A stretch of 8,965 bases of DNA, taken from contig JAKBRR010000051.1 in NCBI GenBank assembly GCA_021845325.1, positions 1 through 8,965 on the forward strand. Direction: 5' to 3'. This document shows, piece by piece, positions 1 to 5,816 of this stretch (position 1 is its first letter; the number at the start of each line of letters is the position of its first letter). A model generated the notes under the pieces. The model made no database searches, had not been told where the DNA came from, and saw only the letters and a list, made by a program, of their open reading frames with translations. This stretch comes from Thermoplasmata archaeon. GTDB taxonomy: Archaea > Thermoplasmatota > Thermoplasmata > Thermoplasmatales > Thermoplasmataceae. A program made the translations under genes and the position numbers.

Positions 1-64
1 CGGAAACCCGGATCTCAACACCCTTTGTCTTGTATTTTCTAACCCATTCCGGTAGTTCAGCCAT
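1..64 (-). CDS. Partial transposase-like protein (N-terminus only)
   Basis: The leftward ATG at 64-62 opens a frame of 21 codons that leaves the window at its left edge. The peptide starts MAELPEWVRKYKTKG and continues VEIRVS. The pattern of a short leader, PEWVxKYKTKG and then a beta strand resembles, from memory, the N-terminus of IS1634/IS4-like transposases common in archaea. A TATA-like AT tract at 81-92 is centred about 22 nt upstream, as expected for a leaderless archaeal mRNA, and this supports the start. No catalytic residue falls inside the visible part, so function rests on N-terminal resemblance alone. It could instead be an unrelated gene with a similar start. I am confident that it is coding and only moderately confident that it is a transposase. 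Confidence 0.55.
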   Translation of the reverse strand, partial: MAELPEWVRKYKTKGVEIRVS

Positions 65-80
65 ATTACGTAGTATGCGT

Positions 81-92
81 AATATGTATATG
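81..92 (-). promoter_or_regulatory. TATA-like box for the left-edge gene
   Basis: On the minus strand this reads CATATACATATT. It is centred about 22 nt upstream of the ATG at 64-62, close to the usual archaeal TATA-to-start distance for a leaderless transcript. Confidence 0.4.
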
Positions 93-570
93 AATCTTCC
101 GCCATTAAGCAGAGAAGTCATACAATAGGCATTCTACGGATATTGAAGTACGGGAATATGTGCTCCCTATTACACAAAAAACGTGGAGGTAAGGTTTAAT
201 TTATGCCTTTTTAGACAATTTCACGTTTGTTTATGTATCTGTCATTTCAAGACTAGGACCATCATTTAGAGTTATAGTCCTTATTGATGTCTAGGACTAA
301 ATCAGTATTGGAGAGGCAGAAGTTACAGTATTTTATGGTGAATAGAATAAAGTTGTGGCTGTTTCATGGAGGGCTAAATTTCTGTCATGATTCCGCAAGT
401 AAGTGTATGGGCGAAAAAGAACTGATACACGGTTGCACTGCTGCATGTACTTGGAATCTCTTTAGCTACTAATTTTGCCTCTCTTGAAAGACAGCTTGAT
501 CCTGAGATAAACAGTACATTCTCCTGTTTTATATTATCTTAGTTCTGGGGTATTTATGAAATTGGCGGAC

Positions 571-660
571 CTACCAAAAACCTACCGTTCGAAATTGGTT
601 TCTTTCTTTATATGCCACCACTCCCCTTTTCGAACGCCCTAAAAGGAACTCTTCGTTGTA
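571..660 (+). repeat. Promoter-like diverged repeat, copy A
   Basis: This segment aligns without gaps to 3221-3310, with a constant offset of 2650. I count 54 of 90 identical bases by hand. The best-matching blocks are TACCAAAAACC at 572-582 (one base different at the end), TTTCTTTATA at 603-612 (TTTCTTTA identical and extended) and an AAAA-G-AA-T block at 641-650. TTTCTTTATA looks like an archaeal TATA box, with a predicted start point near 636. Just around that point CCTTTT (625-630) can pair with AAAAGG (641-646) across a 10-nt loop. It could be the promoter and 5' part of a small RNA gene, or a remnant of a mobile element. The identity is modest, so homology is not certain. Confidence 0.4.
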
Positions 661-761
661 CAGAGTCTCCACAGGTAACTACACCTGAGGAAAAGTGCGA
701 GGTACATGAGAATGATGATGCTGCTGATACGGATAAGAAGAGAAAGAATACAAAGGAATAG
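612..761 (+). CDS. Possible small ORF, 49 aa, charged C-terminus
   Basis: The frame starts with ATG at 612 and ends in TAG at 759-761. The peptide begins MPPLPFSNALKGTLRC and ends in a strongly charged stretch, KKRKNTKE, after an acidic run (ENDDAADTD). It has two cysteines (residues 16 and 29). I do not recognise a family. The ATG overlaps the TATA-like box of the promoter-like repeat, so a transcript from that box would start inside the ORF. The charged tail coincides with a purine-rich DNA tract, which by itself produces Lys/Glu/Arg-rich translations. It is more likely chance or a remnant than a functional gene. Confidence 0.15.
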   Translation: MPPLPFSNALKGTLRCTESPQVTTPEEKCEVHENDDAADTDKKRKNTKE

Positions 762-950
762 AGGTAGGAGCGAAGACAAGGGGATCAGAAGGGAAGAGGA
801 TTGGTAAGGAGGAGTTCCCTTGAAGAAACCATAACCAATCATCAATGGAAAATTCAACAGTTACCACGTTTATGTAACAATGGTGAGGTTTGTCCACGTA
901 AATATGACGTTTAAGTGTTGCTGCCCAATATCTTCTCGCTTATCGACCTG

Positions 951-958
951 AAAAAAAA
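951..958 (-). terminator. T-run terminator of the leftward nuclease gene
   Basis: Eight A on the plus strand are eight T in the transcript, about 17 nt after the nuclease stop codon. Archaeal transcription commonly ends at such runs without needing a hairpin. Confidence 0.5.
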
Positions 959-974
959 TTGGAAGAGAATAGAT

Positions 975-1994
975 TTAGCGTCTGAATTCTTTATTTTTCC
1001 GGAAAAATTCATCTATTGACCCTCCATAGGTCGTGTTATCAGTTCCAAAAAAGTCTTTTTTATATTCATCCGGAATTTCATCCCCGTAATAGGTTATATG
1101 GTCTCGTTCATCCATTCTTAGACGACCGAAATTTCCTCCGGAACTAAGAATCAGCTCTTTGACTTTTTTGTAATTCGGATTTCGATAAATATGTTGCGAG
1201 TCTATTGTCCAGATGTAAGCATACCTTGAAAAGTATAAACCTAATCTATCTATCCTAGGAAAGGAAATGTCATTTCCTCTCTCTATTTCAGCTAGAACTG
1301 CATACCCAACTAACTGACCCCACTCATAATCGCCAAGTTTTATTCTTTTTGTTGTCTTAATATCTATCATGGTATTCCCAGTAATCAAGTCAACATCAGC
1401 ACCACCAACTATTTTTGAAGAGTTACCAAAGCCCATATCAAGGATCCATTTATCACCCAGATTCTTAAACTTTTCAGGAATTATTATGTACAACGATCTC
1501 AAATCATCTATATCCTGCATTGGAACTTCTTCCGTAAAGTCGGTATAGGTCCCAGCTCTGTATATTGAGTCCAATCTTGAAAATTTCACGGTAAGCTCAA
1601 GGAATTTTTCTGTTAATTTCCCACTTTCATAAAATTCTTTTCTTGCATTGAAATAATTTGTTTCTAGCTCTTTAAGCTTTATCAAATCGCTTTTGTGTAA
1701 GACTTTATTCCTTAGCACGCATTTTTTATTGAGGGCAATATGATTTTTAACTATATCTATGGATTGGGAAGCAACTGTTGTAGCTTCTACCGAATCGGGA
1801 TGTGATCTTTTTAATTCATTTCTTAGGAGGTAATCAAAGGCTACACCAATGGCTGGAGCATTTTTAGTAATTACAGGAGCCTTTATTTCGAGATTTTGTT
1901 CCACAGTCTCATACGGTATTGGTATGAGTTGAGATATTTTAATTCCCATACCATTCTTAAGTAAACTTGTTAATGAAATATTCACCACTTCCAT
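975..1994 (-). CDS. PD-(D/E)XK nuclease superfamily protein (RecB/Cas4-like core)
   Basis: This 339-aa protein has the hallmarks of a PD-(D/E)XK nuclease. GGADVDL (197-203) gives the acidic motif II. MIDIKTTK (209-216) gives the D-x-K of motif III (D211, K213). WGQLVGY (225-231) gives the Q-x3-Y motif (Q227, Y231) typical of RecB/Cas4-type nucleases. Near the N-terminus, GVAFDYLLRNEL (50-61) resembles the GTAFDYLLR signature I know from a family of uncharacterised prokaryotic nuclease-like proteins. The middle (80-180) looks helical, perhaps for DNA or partner binding. It is expected to cut DNA with divalent metal, but the substrate is unknown. No TATA box sits at the usual distance from the ATG at 1994. 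Another ATG at 1949 has a TATA-like tract (1975-1983) about 29 nt upstream, but the longer form fits the family better. It may be an island partner of the DGQHR/GHKL operon, although they are not adjacent. Confidence 0.75.
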   Translation of the reverse strand: MEVVNISLTSLLKNGMGIKISQLIPIPYETVEQNLEIKAPVITKNAPAIGVAFDYLLRNELKRSHPDSVEATTVASQSIDIVKNHIALNKKCVLRNKVLHKSDLIKLKELETNYFNARKEFYESGKLTEKFLELTVKFSRLDSIYRAGTYTDFTEEVPMQDIDDLRSLYIIIPEKFKNLGDKWILDMGFGNSSKIVGGADVDLITGNTMIDIKTTKRIKLGDYEWGQLVGYAVLAEIERGNDISFPRIDRLGLYFSRYAYIWTIDSQHIYRNPNYKKVKELILSSGGNFGRLRMDERDHITYYGDEIPDEYKKDFFGTDNTTYGGSIDEFFRKNKEFRR

Positions 1995-2136
1995 TTTTAA
2001 TAGCTATTAGGCCCTGAGTAACTCCTTCTGATTTCACTAAATCAACCCCTTTGTCCACCCTAAGGACAGTTTTCTTACCGGAAGGCTAATATAGATGCCT
2101 TATACAGTATATTAAAATTCTCTTAACACATCTTTT

Positions 2137-2250
2137 GTGAAAAATTGGCAACTTTTGATAGTGTACATGAATTGCTGTAATTTCAAAAGGACAATGGGAA
2201 AGGAAAGGAATGATATGGATCCAGCAAGAATGGGAGACCTTTTATGGTAA
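2137..2250 (+). CDS. Possible small ORF, 37 aa, GTG start
   Basis: GTG at 2137 opens 37 codons ending in TAA at 2248-2250. The peptide starts VKNWQLLIVYMNCC and ends MDPARMGDLLW. A TATA-like box, TATATTAAAA (2108-2117), is centred about 25 nt upstream of the GTG, which is the correct leaderless spacing and the main argument for it. I recognise no family. The second half (ERNDMDPARMGDLLW) has protein-like composition, so it may be a truncated or decayed gene. Confidence is low because AT-rich boxes are frequent by chance. Confidence 0.2.
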   Translation: MKNWQLLIVYMNCCNFKRTMGKERNDMDPARMGDLLW

Positions 2251-2342
2251 TTGTGCAAAACACTAGCTACACCTAAAAAATGAAAATTATATAAAATCCT
2301 CTGAAAATGGCATTTTAAATGCAAAGCTCGACAGAAATGAAT

Positions 2343-2354
2343 CTATATATATTA
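2343..2354 (+). promoter_or_regulatory. TATA box of the 167-aa gene
   Basis: CTATATATATTA is centred about 26 nt upstream of the ATG at 2374, exactly where a TATA box sits for a leaderless archaeal mRNA. Confidence 0.6.
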
Positions 2355-2373
2355 AAAATATATCTTTGGACTT

Positions 2374-2877
2374 ATGACAAAAAAGGGCATACATAGAATT
2401 GGGGAAGATAGCGTTGCTGGGTATCTTAGATCCAACGGGTTTTCTGTCAGCCAAAACCATCAACCAAACGAAAACGGATGTTTGAAGGCGACCTGTCCTG
2501 TTAGCGGAAGAGGGAAATTAATGGTTACTGTCAAGGCAAAAACTAAAAAAGTATGGCCTCACAACTTAGGGATTGGGGCAGACGGGAAAGATAAAGCCAT
2601 TATTTTTGTTGATATGTATATCCCAAACAAGCATGCATACTATATTTTGGATAATTCAAATTGGAAAGCTGCCAGGGATCTGGAGATTAAATGGCATGCC
2701 ACAAATATTAACAGACTAAAAGGTTACGACCAAAATACGCCCGTATGGGATGGGAATCCTGACTATAAAGGCTACGAAATGCACGATGATGTTTTAAAGG
2801 CGGTTAATGCGACTGACGTAATTGCTGTTGTTGCAACAATATTGGAATGCACAGGCCACCCTCATAATATGCCCTAA
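2374..2877 (+). CDS. Hypothetical protein, possible degenerate restriction-endonuclease-like fold
   Basis: This 167-aa protein has a well-placed TATA box and no Shine-Dalgarno sequence, so the ATG at 2374 is probably a leaderless start. The order of elements resembles small PD-(D/E)XK-like proteins. An N-terminal helix (GEDSVAGYLRSNGFSV, 11-26) is followed by a strand ending in V-x-V-K-A-K (about 50-56), then VWPHNLGI (about 60-67), then an IIFVDMY strand (76-82), then YYILDNSNW (90-98), which recalls the 'FYILxxxxW' segment of such proteins. The residue before V-K, normally E or Q in the catalytic E-x-K, is T here, and no clear upstream catalytic Asp is visible. If the fold guess is right it may be a non-cutting DNA-binding relative. 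The C-terminus (ECTGHPHNMP) holds one Cys and two His. Function is unknown, and the fold is an inference from memory of similar sequences. Confidence 0.6.
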   Translation: MTKKGIHRIGEDSVAGYLRSNGFSVSQNHQPNENGCLKATCPVSGRGKLMVTVKAKTKKVWPHNLGIGADGKDKAIIFVDMYIPNKHAYYILDNSNWKAARDLEIKWHATNINRLKGYDQNTPVWDGNPDYKGYEMHDDVLKAVNATDVIAVVATILECTGHPHNMP

Positions 2878-2950
2878 ATTTACAGCTATACCGTAGGTTG
2901 TTATGTTTATGCCCTACATAGATCAATAACTGCATTCATTCAAATCAAAT

Positions 2951-2960
2951 AATTTTTAAT
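2951..2960 (+). promoter_or_regulatory. TATA-like box of the 51-aa AbrB-like gene
   Basis: AATTTTTAAT is centred about 25 nt upstream of the ATG at 2980, consistent with a leaderless transcript. Confidence 0.45.
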
Positions 2961-2979
2961 GTATTGCCTATATCCAAAA

Positions 2980-3135
2980 ATGCCAAAATTGCTGAATTCG
3001 TCGCATGTTTTAAAAAGGATCCTCATTGCAGATAACTGTACCTGGGAGGTCACGGAAATGCTTGGAATAAAGGAACATGAGGTGATCGGATTCTATGAGG
3101 AAAACGGCAGAATTTTCATTAAAAGGATGGAATAG
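2980..3135 (+). CDS. Small AbrB/MazE-like (SpoVT-AbrB) protein, 51 aa
   Basis: ATG at 2980 opens 51 codons ending in TAG at 3133-3135. The second half, MLGIKEHEVIGFYEENGR (27-44) followed by IFIKRME, closely follows the AbrB swapped-hairpin pattern: a helix ending in LGI, K-E/P-G/H-turn, a hydrophobic strand, an E-N/D-G turn, and a final I-x-I-K-R strand. In the first half KRILIADNCTWEVTEMLGI occupies the place of the usual GRIxIPKxxRExLGI, but the Ile-Pro-Lys turn is absent, so the DNA-binding face may be changed. AbrB-family proteins of this size are transcription regulators or antitoxins. No toxin gene is adjacent. The gene follows the 167-aa gene on the same strand after about 100 nt but has its own TATA-like box. 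I am confident that it is coding and moderately confident of the family. Confidence 0.6.
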   Translation: MPKLLNSSHVLKRILIADNCTWEVTEMLGIKEHEVIGFYEENGRIFIKRME

Positions 3136-3220
3136 GTCATTTTGAAGCGCTAGCAACCTCGCTAACCGCAACCTTCCTTATAACGTCAAATTTGCAGGTG
3201 TCCAGAGGGTAGATAAGTGC

Positions 3221-3310
3221 GTACCAAAAACCCTATCCCTCAAAATGACTAATTTCTTTATACACTATCTACCACTCTTTCGACTGTTCCAAAAAGAAAT
3301 CTTTGTTTCT
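3221..3310 (+). repeat. Promoter-like diverged repeat, copy B
   Basis: This is the partner of 571-660, in the same orientation. It has GTACCAAAAACC at 3221-3232, then TTTCTTTATA at 3253-3262, and the A-rich block AAAAAGAAAT at 3291-3300, all at the same spacing as copy A. TCTTT (3276-3280) can pair with AAAGA (3293-3297), a weak hairpin in about the same place as in copy A. No ORF follows it on the plus strand. It may be a small RNA gene or a remnant. Confidence 0.4.
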
Positions 3311-3473
3311 TTGTTGGACAGAAATTAGATGCCGGGAATTTAAATCCTATTTAATGCAACGATATGAGCAGGTTTAGTTGATAGAAAAGAGATTAGGAAA
3401 TTGGTTGGGAAATTGGTTTGACCGTATTTACAGCGGAAATGGAACATTATCTTCTTACTGGTTCATCACTATC

Positions 3474-3479
3474 AAAAAA
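3474..3479 (-). terminator. T-run terminator of the DGQHR-GHKL operon
   Basis: Six A on the plus strand give six T in the leftward transcript, about 27 nt beyond the GHKL stop codon, with a second shorter T-rich stretch before it. Confidence 0.4.
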
Positions 3480-3505
3480 GGAGAAAGAATTTAGTAAAAG
3501 GAAAT

Positions 3506-5806
3506 TTATATGGCCTCATCCAAATTGTTTAATGCATTTAACATTGGCAATATAATCATTGAAAAAGCTTTCGAGGGGGCAGTAATATCTGGAAGTTCCG
3601 TGTTCCCGTTCAACGATATATATGATATGGAAAATAACGCTAAGGAGTACTTGAATTGATTTTTTAGTACATCTGCATTTATTCCAGTTTTATTTTTAAT
3701 TTCAGATAATAGAAAAATGTTTTCCATATTAATATACAAGTCCATTTGACCCTCAGCCTCAACTACGTCTATGGCAGAATACTTGTCAAAGCCGTGTTTA
3801 ATCCACTTGTCTCCGTAAACTTCTTTAATGTTAGGCAGCATCAATTCGGATTTAGTCGATGAATCTCCTTCACCGGATTTATCGTTAGAACTCCGTCTGG
3901 TGCCTGAGCCACCATTAATATTTATGTCAGGCGGAGCAACCTTCACATAGAAATCCACAGAGAATGGGTCCTCCTTCTTTTCATCGCTGACCTCAAAAGT
4001 GTAATAAAATATTTCCCCGACCTTTGAATTTTCAGGTAATTCTACTGTTAGATTGCATATTCCATTCCACAAGTGCAAAGAATAATCTAATACTAGGTTG
4101 GATTCATCACCCATATTAATAAATAAATTATATGACCCTGGACTTATCTCTCTTTCAAAATAATCGTTGACCGCATCGGTGAATACTTCGATCCTAAATC
4201 TTCTGTTTAAATTGCACAATTTTGCATCTTCTTCAGTTTTATGTTCCTTAACATTGAAATATGTCGGAAAAAACTCACCTTTGAATTCCTTGTTCGAAAT
4301 CGAGTTTCTTAGATCAAATGGGTTTTTAATGCCCCCTTGGCCTTTTTTCAGCACCGCGCTAAGTGATGGGGAATTGGAAATTATTTTATTCAAAACCTCT
4401 TTAATTGGTTTTGAATCACCGATCATGTTTGAGAGCTCTTCTCTTCTTCTAGATTCTTTCAGGGCCCTCAACCCAGGGTGTTCTTTCAAAATTTCCTCCA
4501 AAGCGTCCTCTATCGATGATAGAAACTCTGTTTTTCTAAGTCTGTCCCTGCTATTCATTATTAATTGTTCTCTACTTTCAGTGTCTATGAATGAACAATC
4601 AACAGAAACAAGAAGTGAGTTCTTCAGGTAAGAAAGGTCTACTGACTTTCTTGTAAAAAAGCTAGAGGGAAGTGAACCGTGGGTTTGGCCATTTATTGTG
4701 AATATAATCCCCTCTGTCGTTGAATAGTGTCTCTTAGCGTCATGTTTGAATGCATATATCTTAATTCCCATATCTTGACCTTTGATCCTTATATTTCCTG
4801 AGTCTGGGAAACCTGGTTCAAGATTCATATGTTTATCCTCATCAAGTCTTACCGTCAAACCTGACAGAATAGTCTCGAAAGAGTGACCAGAATAATCGCT
4901 TCTCCTTTCTACCAGCAAAATAGGAAGTGCCACAGTAGGCATGAGCAAAGAAAGTCTATTATAAAGGTCGAACAAAATGTTAGTTCGAAGAGATGGGCCA
5001 ATATTGTAATCGTACAATTTTATTAGGGTGCCAGAAAGCATGGGATTTTTGTAAGCCACGGGATATTCTCCGGGTAAAACATAAAGTTGTTCCTTTTCAA
5101 ATGCCGGAACTTTATCATCTATAACCAAATATCTGTATTGAGAGCTTTTGTATCCACTTTTGGGAGAGAATTTTCTAATTATTGTAAATCCCCATTTTGT
5201 ATCTCTTGATTTATTTATTTCCAGGTCTTTTCGGCTTACGATTAATTGAAGACCGAAATTCCCACAAAATTGCAAAGATCCTGTCCCCCCACTATTGAAT
5301 TTTCCCTGAACAAATGGAATTTTTATCTTGTTTGTCTTTGCCAACGACAAAAATGTATCTGAAAAATGTGAAGGTTCTTGGCCTTCTCCTCTATCAATTA
5401 TCGTAAAACTTGGACTTGATTTTGAGCCAGTTGCCATTAGGATGATATTTTCTGCCAAATTTCTTCTCTTAGTTAGGCTCATGTTAACAAGTGCACCAGA
5501 TTCTATACCAAAAAACAGTTCTGTGGCATTAGACATTGTCTCTGGAGCCTGTTCTCCTTCTGGATCTACGCCTCTTGTAAGGCATTCTTTCATTAACATC
5601 GCATCAATTGAATTGATGAGCTTTTCCACTAGTGCGGAGTCTGGATCTGATTGCTGATTTCCTATAATGGAAAAGTTATTCTCCATTTCTCCTAAGATTT
5701 TCCAGTTTGACTCTGAATCCCATAATGAATGCTGTTTGAGTATTTCGATGACCTCATTCTCTTTATCTGCTCTAATCAATTTCAAACATAAGTCTTCTAA
5801 AAACAT
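3506..5806 (-). CDS. GHKL (Hsp90/MutL-type) ATPase, large putative defence protein
   Basis: This 766-aa protein carries an N-terminal GHKL ATPase domain. The N box is ALVEKLINSIDAM (58-70), with E61, N65 and D68. The G1 box is IDRGEGQ (137-143), a D-x-G-x-G variant. A glycine lid reads GKFNSGGTGSLQF (168-180). This lid followed by LQLIVSR resembles a group of uncharacterised prokaryotic ATPases of about 700 aa. The part around 365-430 (GQTHGSLPSSFF, MNSRDRLR) recalls the GHKL transducer region. A helical stretch (430-490), a beta-rich part (530-625), a Gly/Ser/Asp-rich linker (630-655) and a C-terminal domain (656-766) follow. GHKL proteins dimerise on ATP binding and act as switches. The gene starts 8 nt after the DGQHR gene behind a Shine-Dalgarno sequence, so the two are co-expressed. 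It is not a type II topoisomerase subunit or MutL, whose downstream domains I do not see. The fold is confident and the role is inferred from context. Confidence 0.85.
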   Translation of the reverse strand: MFLEDLCLKLIRADKENEVIEILKQHSLWDSESNWKILGEMENNFSIIGNQQSDPDSALVEKLINSIDAMLMKECLTRGVDPEGEQAPETMSNATELFFGIESGALVNMSLTKRRNLAENIILMATGSKSSPSFTIIDRGEGQEPSHFSDTFLSLAKTNKIKIPFVQGKFNSGGTGSLQFCGNFGLQLIVSRKDLEINKSRDTKWGFTIIRKFSPKSGYKSSQYRYLVIDDKVPAFEKEQLYVLPGEYPVAYKNPMLSGTLIKLYDYNIGPSLRTNILFDLYNRLSLLMPTVALPILLVERRSDYSGHSFETILSGLTVRLDEDKHMNLEPGFPDSGNIRIKGQDMGIKIYAFKHDAKRHYSTTEGIIFTINGQTHGSLPSSFFTRKSVDLSYLKNSLLVSVDCSFIDTESREQLIMNSRDRLRKTEFLSSIEDALEEILKEHPGLRALKESRRREELSNMIGDSKPIKEVLNKIISNSPSLSAVLKKGQGGIKNPFDLRNSISNKEFKGEFFPTYFNVKEHKTEEDAKLCNLNRRFRIEVFTDAVNDYFEREISPGSYNLFINMGDESNLVLDYSLHLWNGICNLTVELPENSKVGEIFYYTFEVSDEKKEDPFSVDFYVKVAPPDININGGSGTRRSSNDKSGEGDSSTKSELMLPNIKEVYGDKWIKHGFDKYSAIDVVEAEGQMDLYINMENIFLLSEIKNKTGINADVLKNQFKYSLALFSISYISLNGNTELPDITAPSKAFSMIILPMLNALNNLDEAI

Positions 5807-5810
5807 ATTA

Positions 5811-5816
5811 CCACCT
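5811..5816 (-). promoter_or_regulatory. Shine-Dalgarno sequence of the GHKL gene
   Basis: The minus strand reads AGGTGG, matching the GGAGGTG consensus over five bases and ending 4 nt before the ATG at 5806-5804. It overlaps the stop codon of the DGQHR gene. This supports the start and shows that the second gene is translated from an internal site of a shared mRNA. Confidence 0.6.

Larger units (their letters stand above)
65..974. other. Gene-poor intergenic region
   Basis: About 0.9 kb has no convincing long gene on either strand. It holds the TATA box of the left-edge gene, a promoter-like segment (571-660) related to another at 3221-3310, a possible 49-codon ORF (612-761), a purine-rich tract (about 731-813), and the T-run terminator of the leftward nuclease (951-958). 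The open frame at 284-472 has a composition typical of noncoding DNA and no promoter at the right distance. The left part could be flanking DNA of an insertion sequence, but I could not find its terminal repeats. Confidence 0.5.
1995..2373. other. Intergenic region between divergent genes
   Basis: This gap separates the leftward nuclease from the rightward 167-aa gene. It contains the TATA box of the latter (2343-2354) and a weak 37-codon frame (2137-2250). The leftward open frame at 2112-2324 translates to a Phe/Leu/His-rich peptide with no recognisable motif, and I treat it as chance. Confidence 0.5.
3136..3505. other. Intergenic region between convergent genes
   Basis: This gap lies between the rightward AbrB-like gene and the end of the leftward GHKL gene. 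It contains promoter-like repeat copy B (3221-3310) and the T-run terminator of the GHKL operon (3474-3479). Short rightward frames near 3377-3490 and 3439-3555 have no recognisable content. Because the flanking genes converge, a promoter here would serve neither, which makes the TATA-like element in copy B notable. Confidence 0.5.

Noticed and set aside
284..472. Rightward open frame of 62 codons
   Set aside because: Composition (many Cys, Trp, His, Phe) is typical of translated noncoding DNA, no TATA box lies at the right distance, and no motif is visible.
639..897. Two overlapping leftward open frames
   Set aside because: Both are the complement of a purine-rich tract, which lacks stop codons by composition. 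The translations are low-complexity Leu/Ser/Pro/Ile.
975..1994. Cas4 of a CRISPR-Cas locus
   Set aside because: The Q-x3-Y motif is shared with Cas4, but there is no cysteine cluster, no other cas gene and no repeat-spacer array in the window.
2112..2324. Leftward open frame of 70 codons
   Set aside because: Phe/Leu/His-rich translation without motifs or promoter, in an AT-rich intergenic gap.
3136..3249. 10-bp inverted repeat GTCATTTTGA / TCAAAATGAC with arms at 3136-3145 and 3240-3249
   Set aside because: About one such pair at this spacing is expected by chance in a window of this size, and no flanking element or duplication supports it.
4167..5657. Rightward open frames inside the GHKL gene (4167-4631 and 5328-5657)
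   Set aside because: Antisense shadows of a gene with clear GHKL motifs; they have no motifs of their own.
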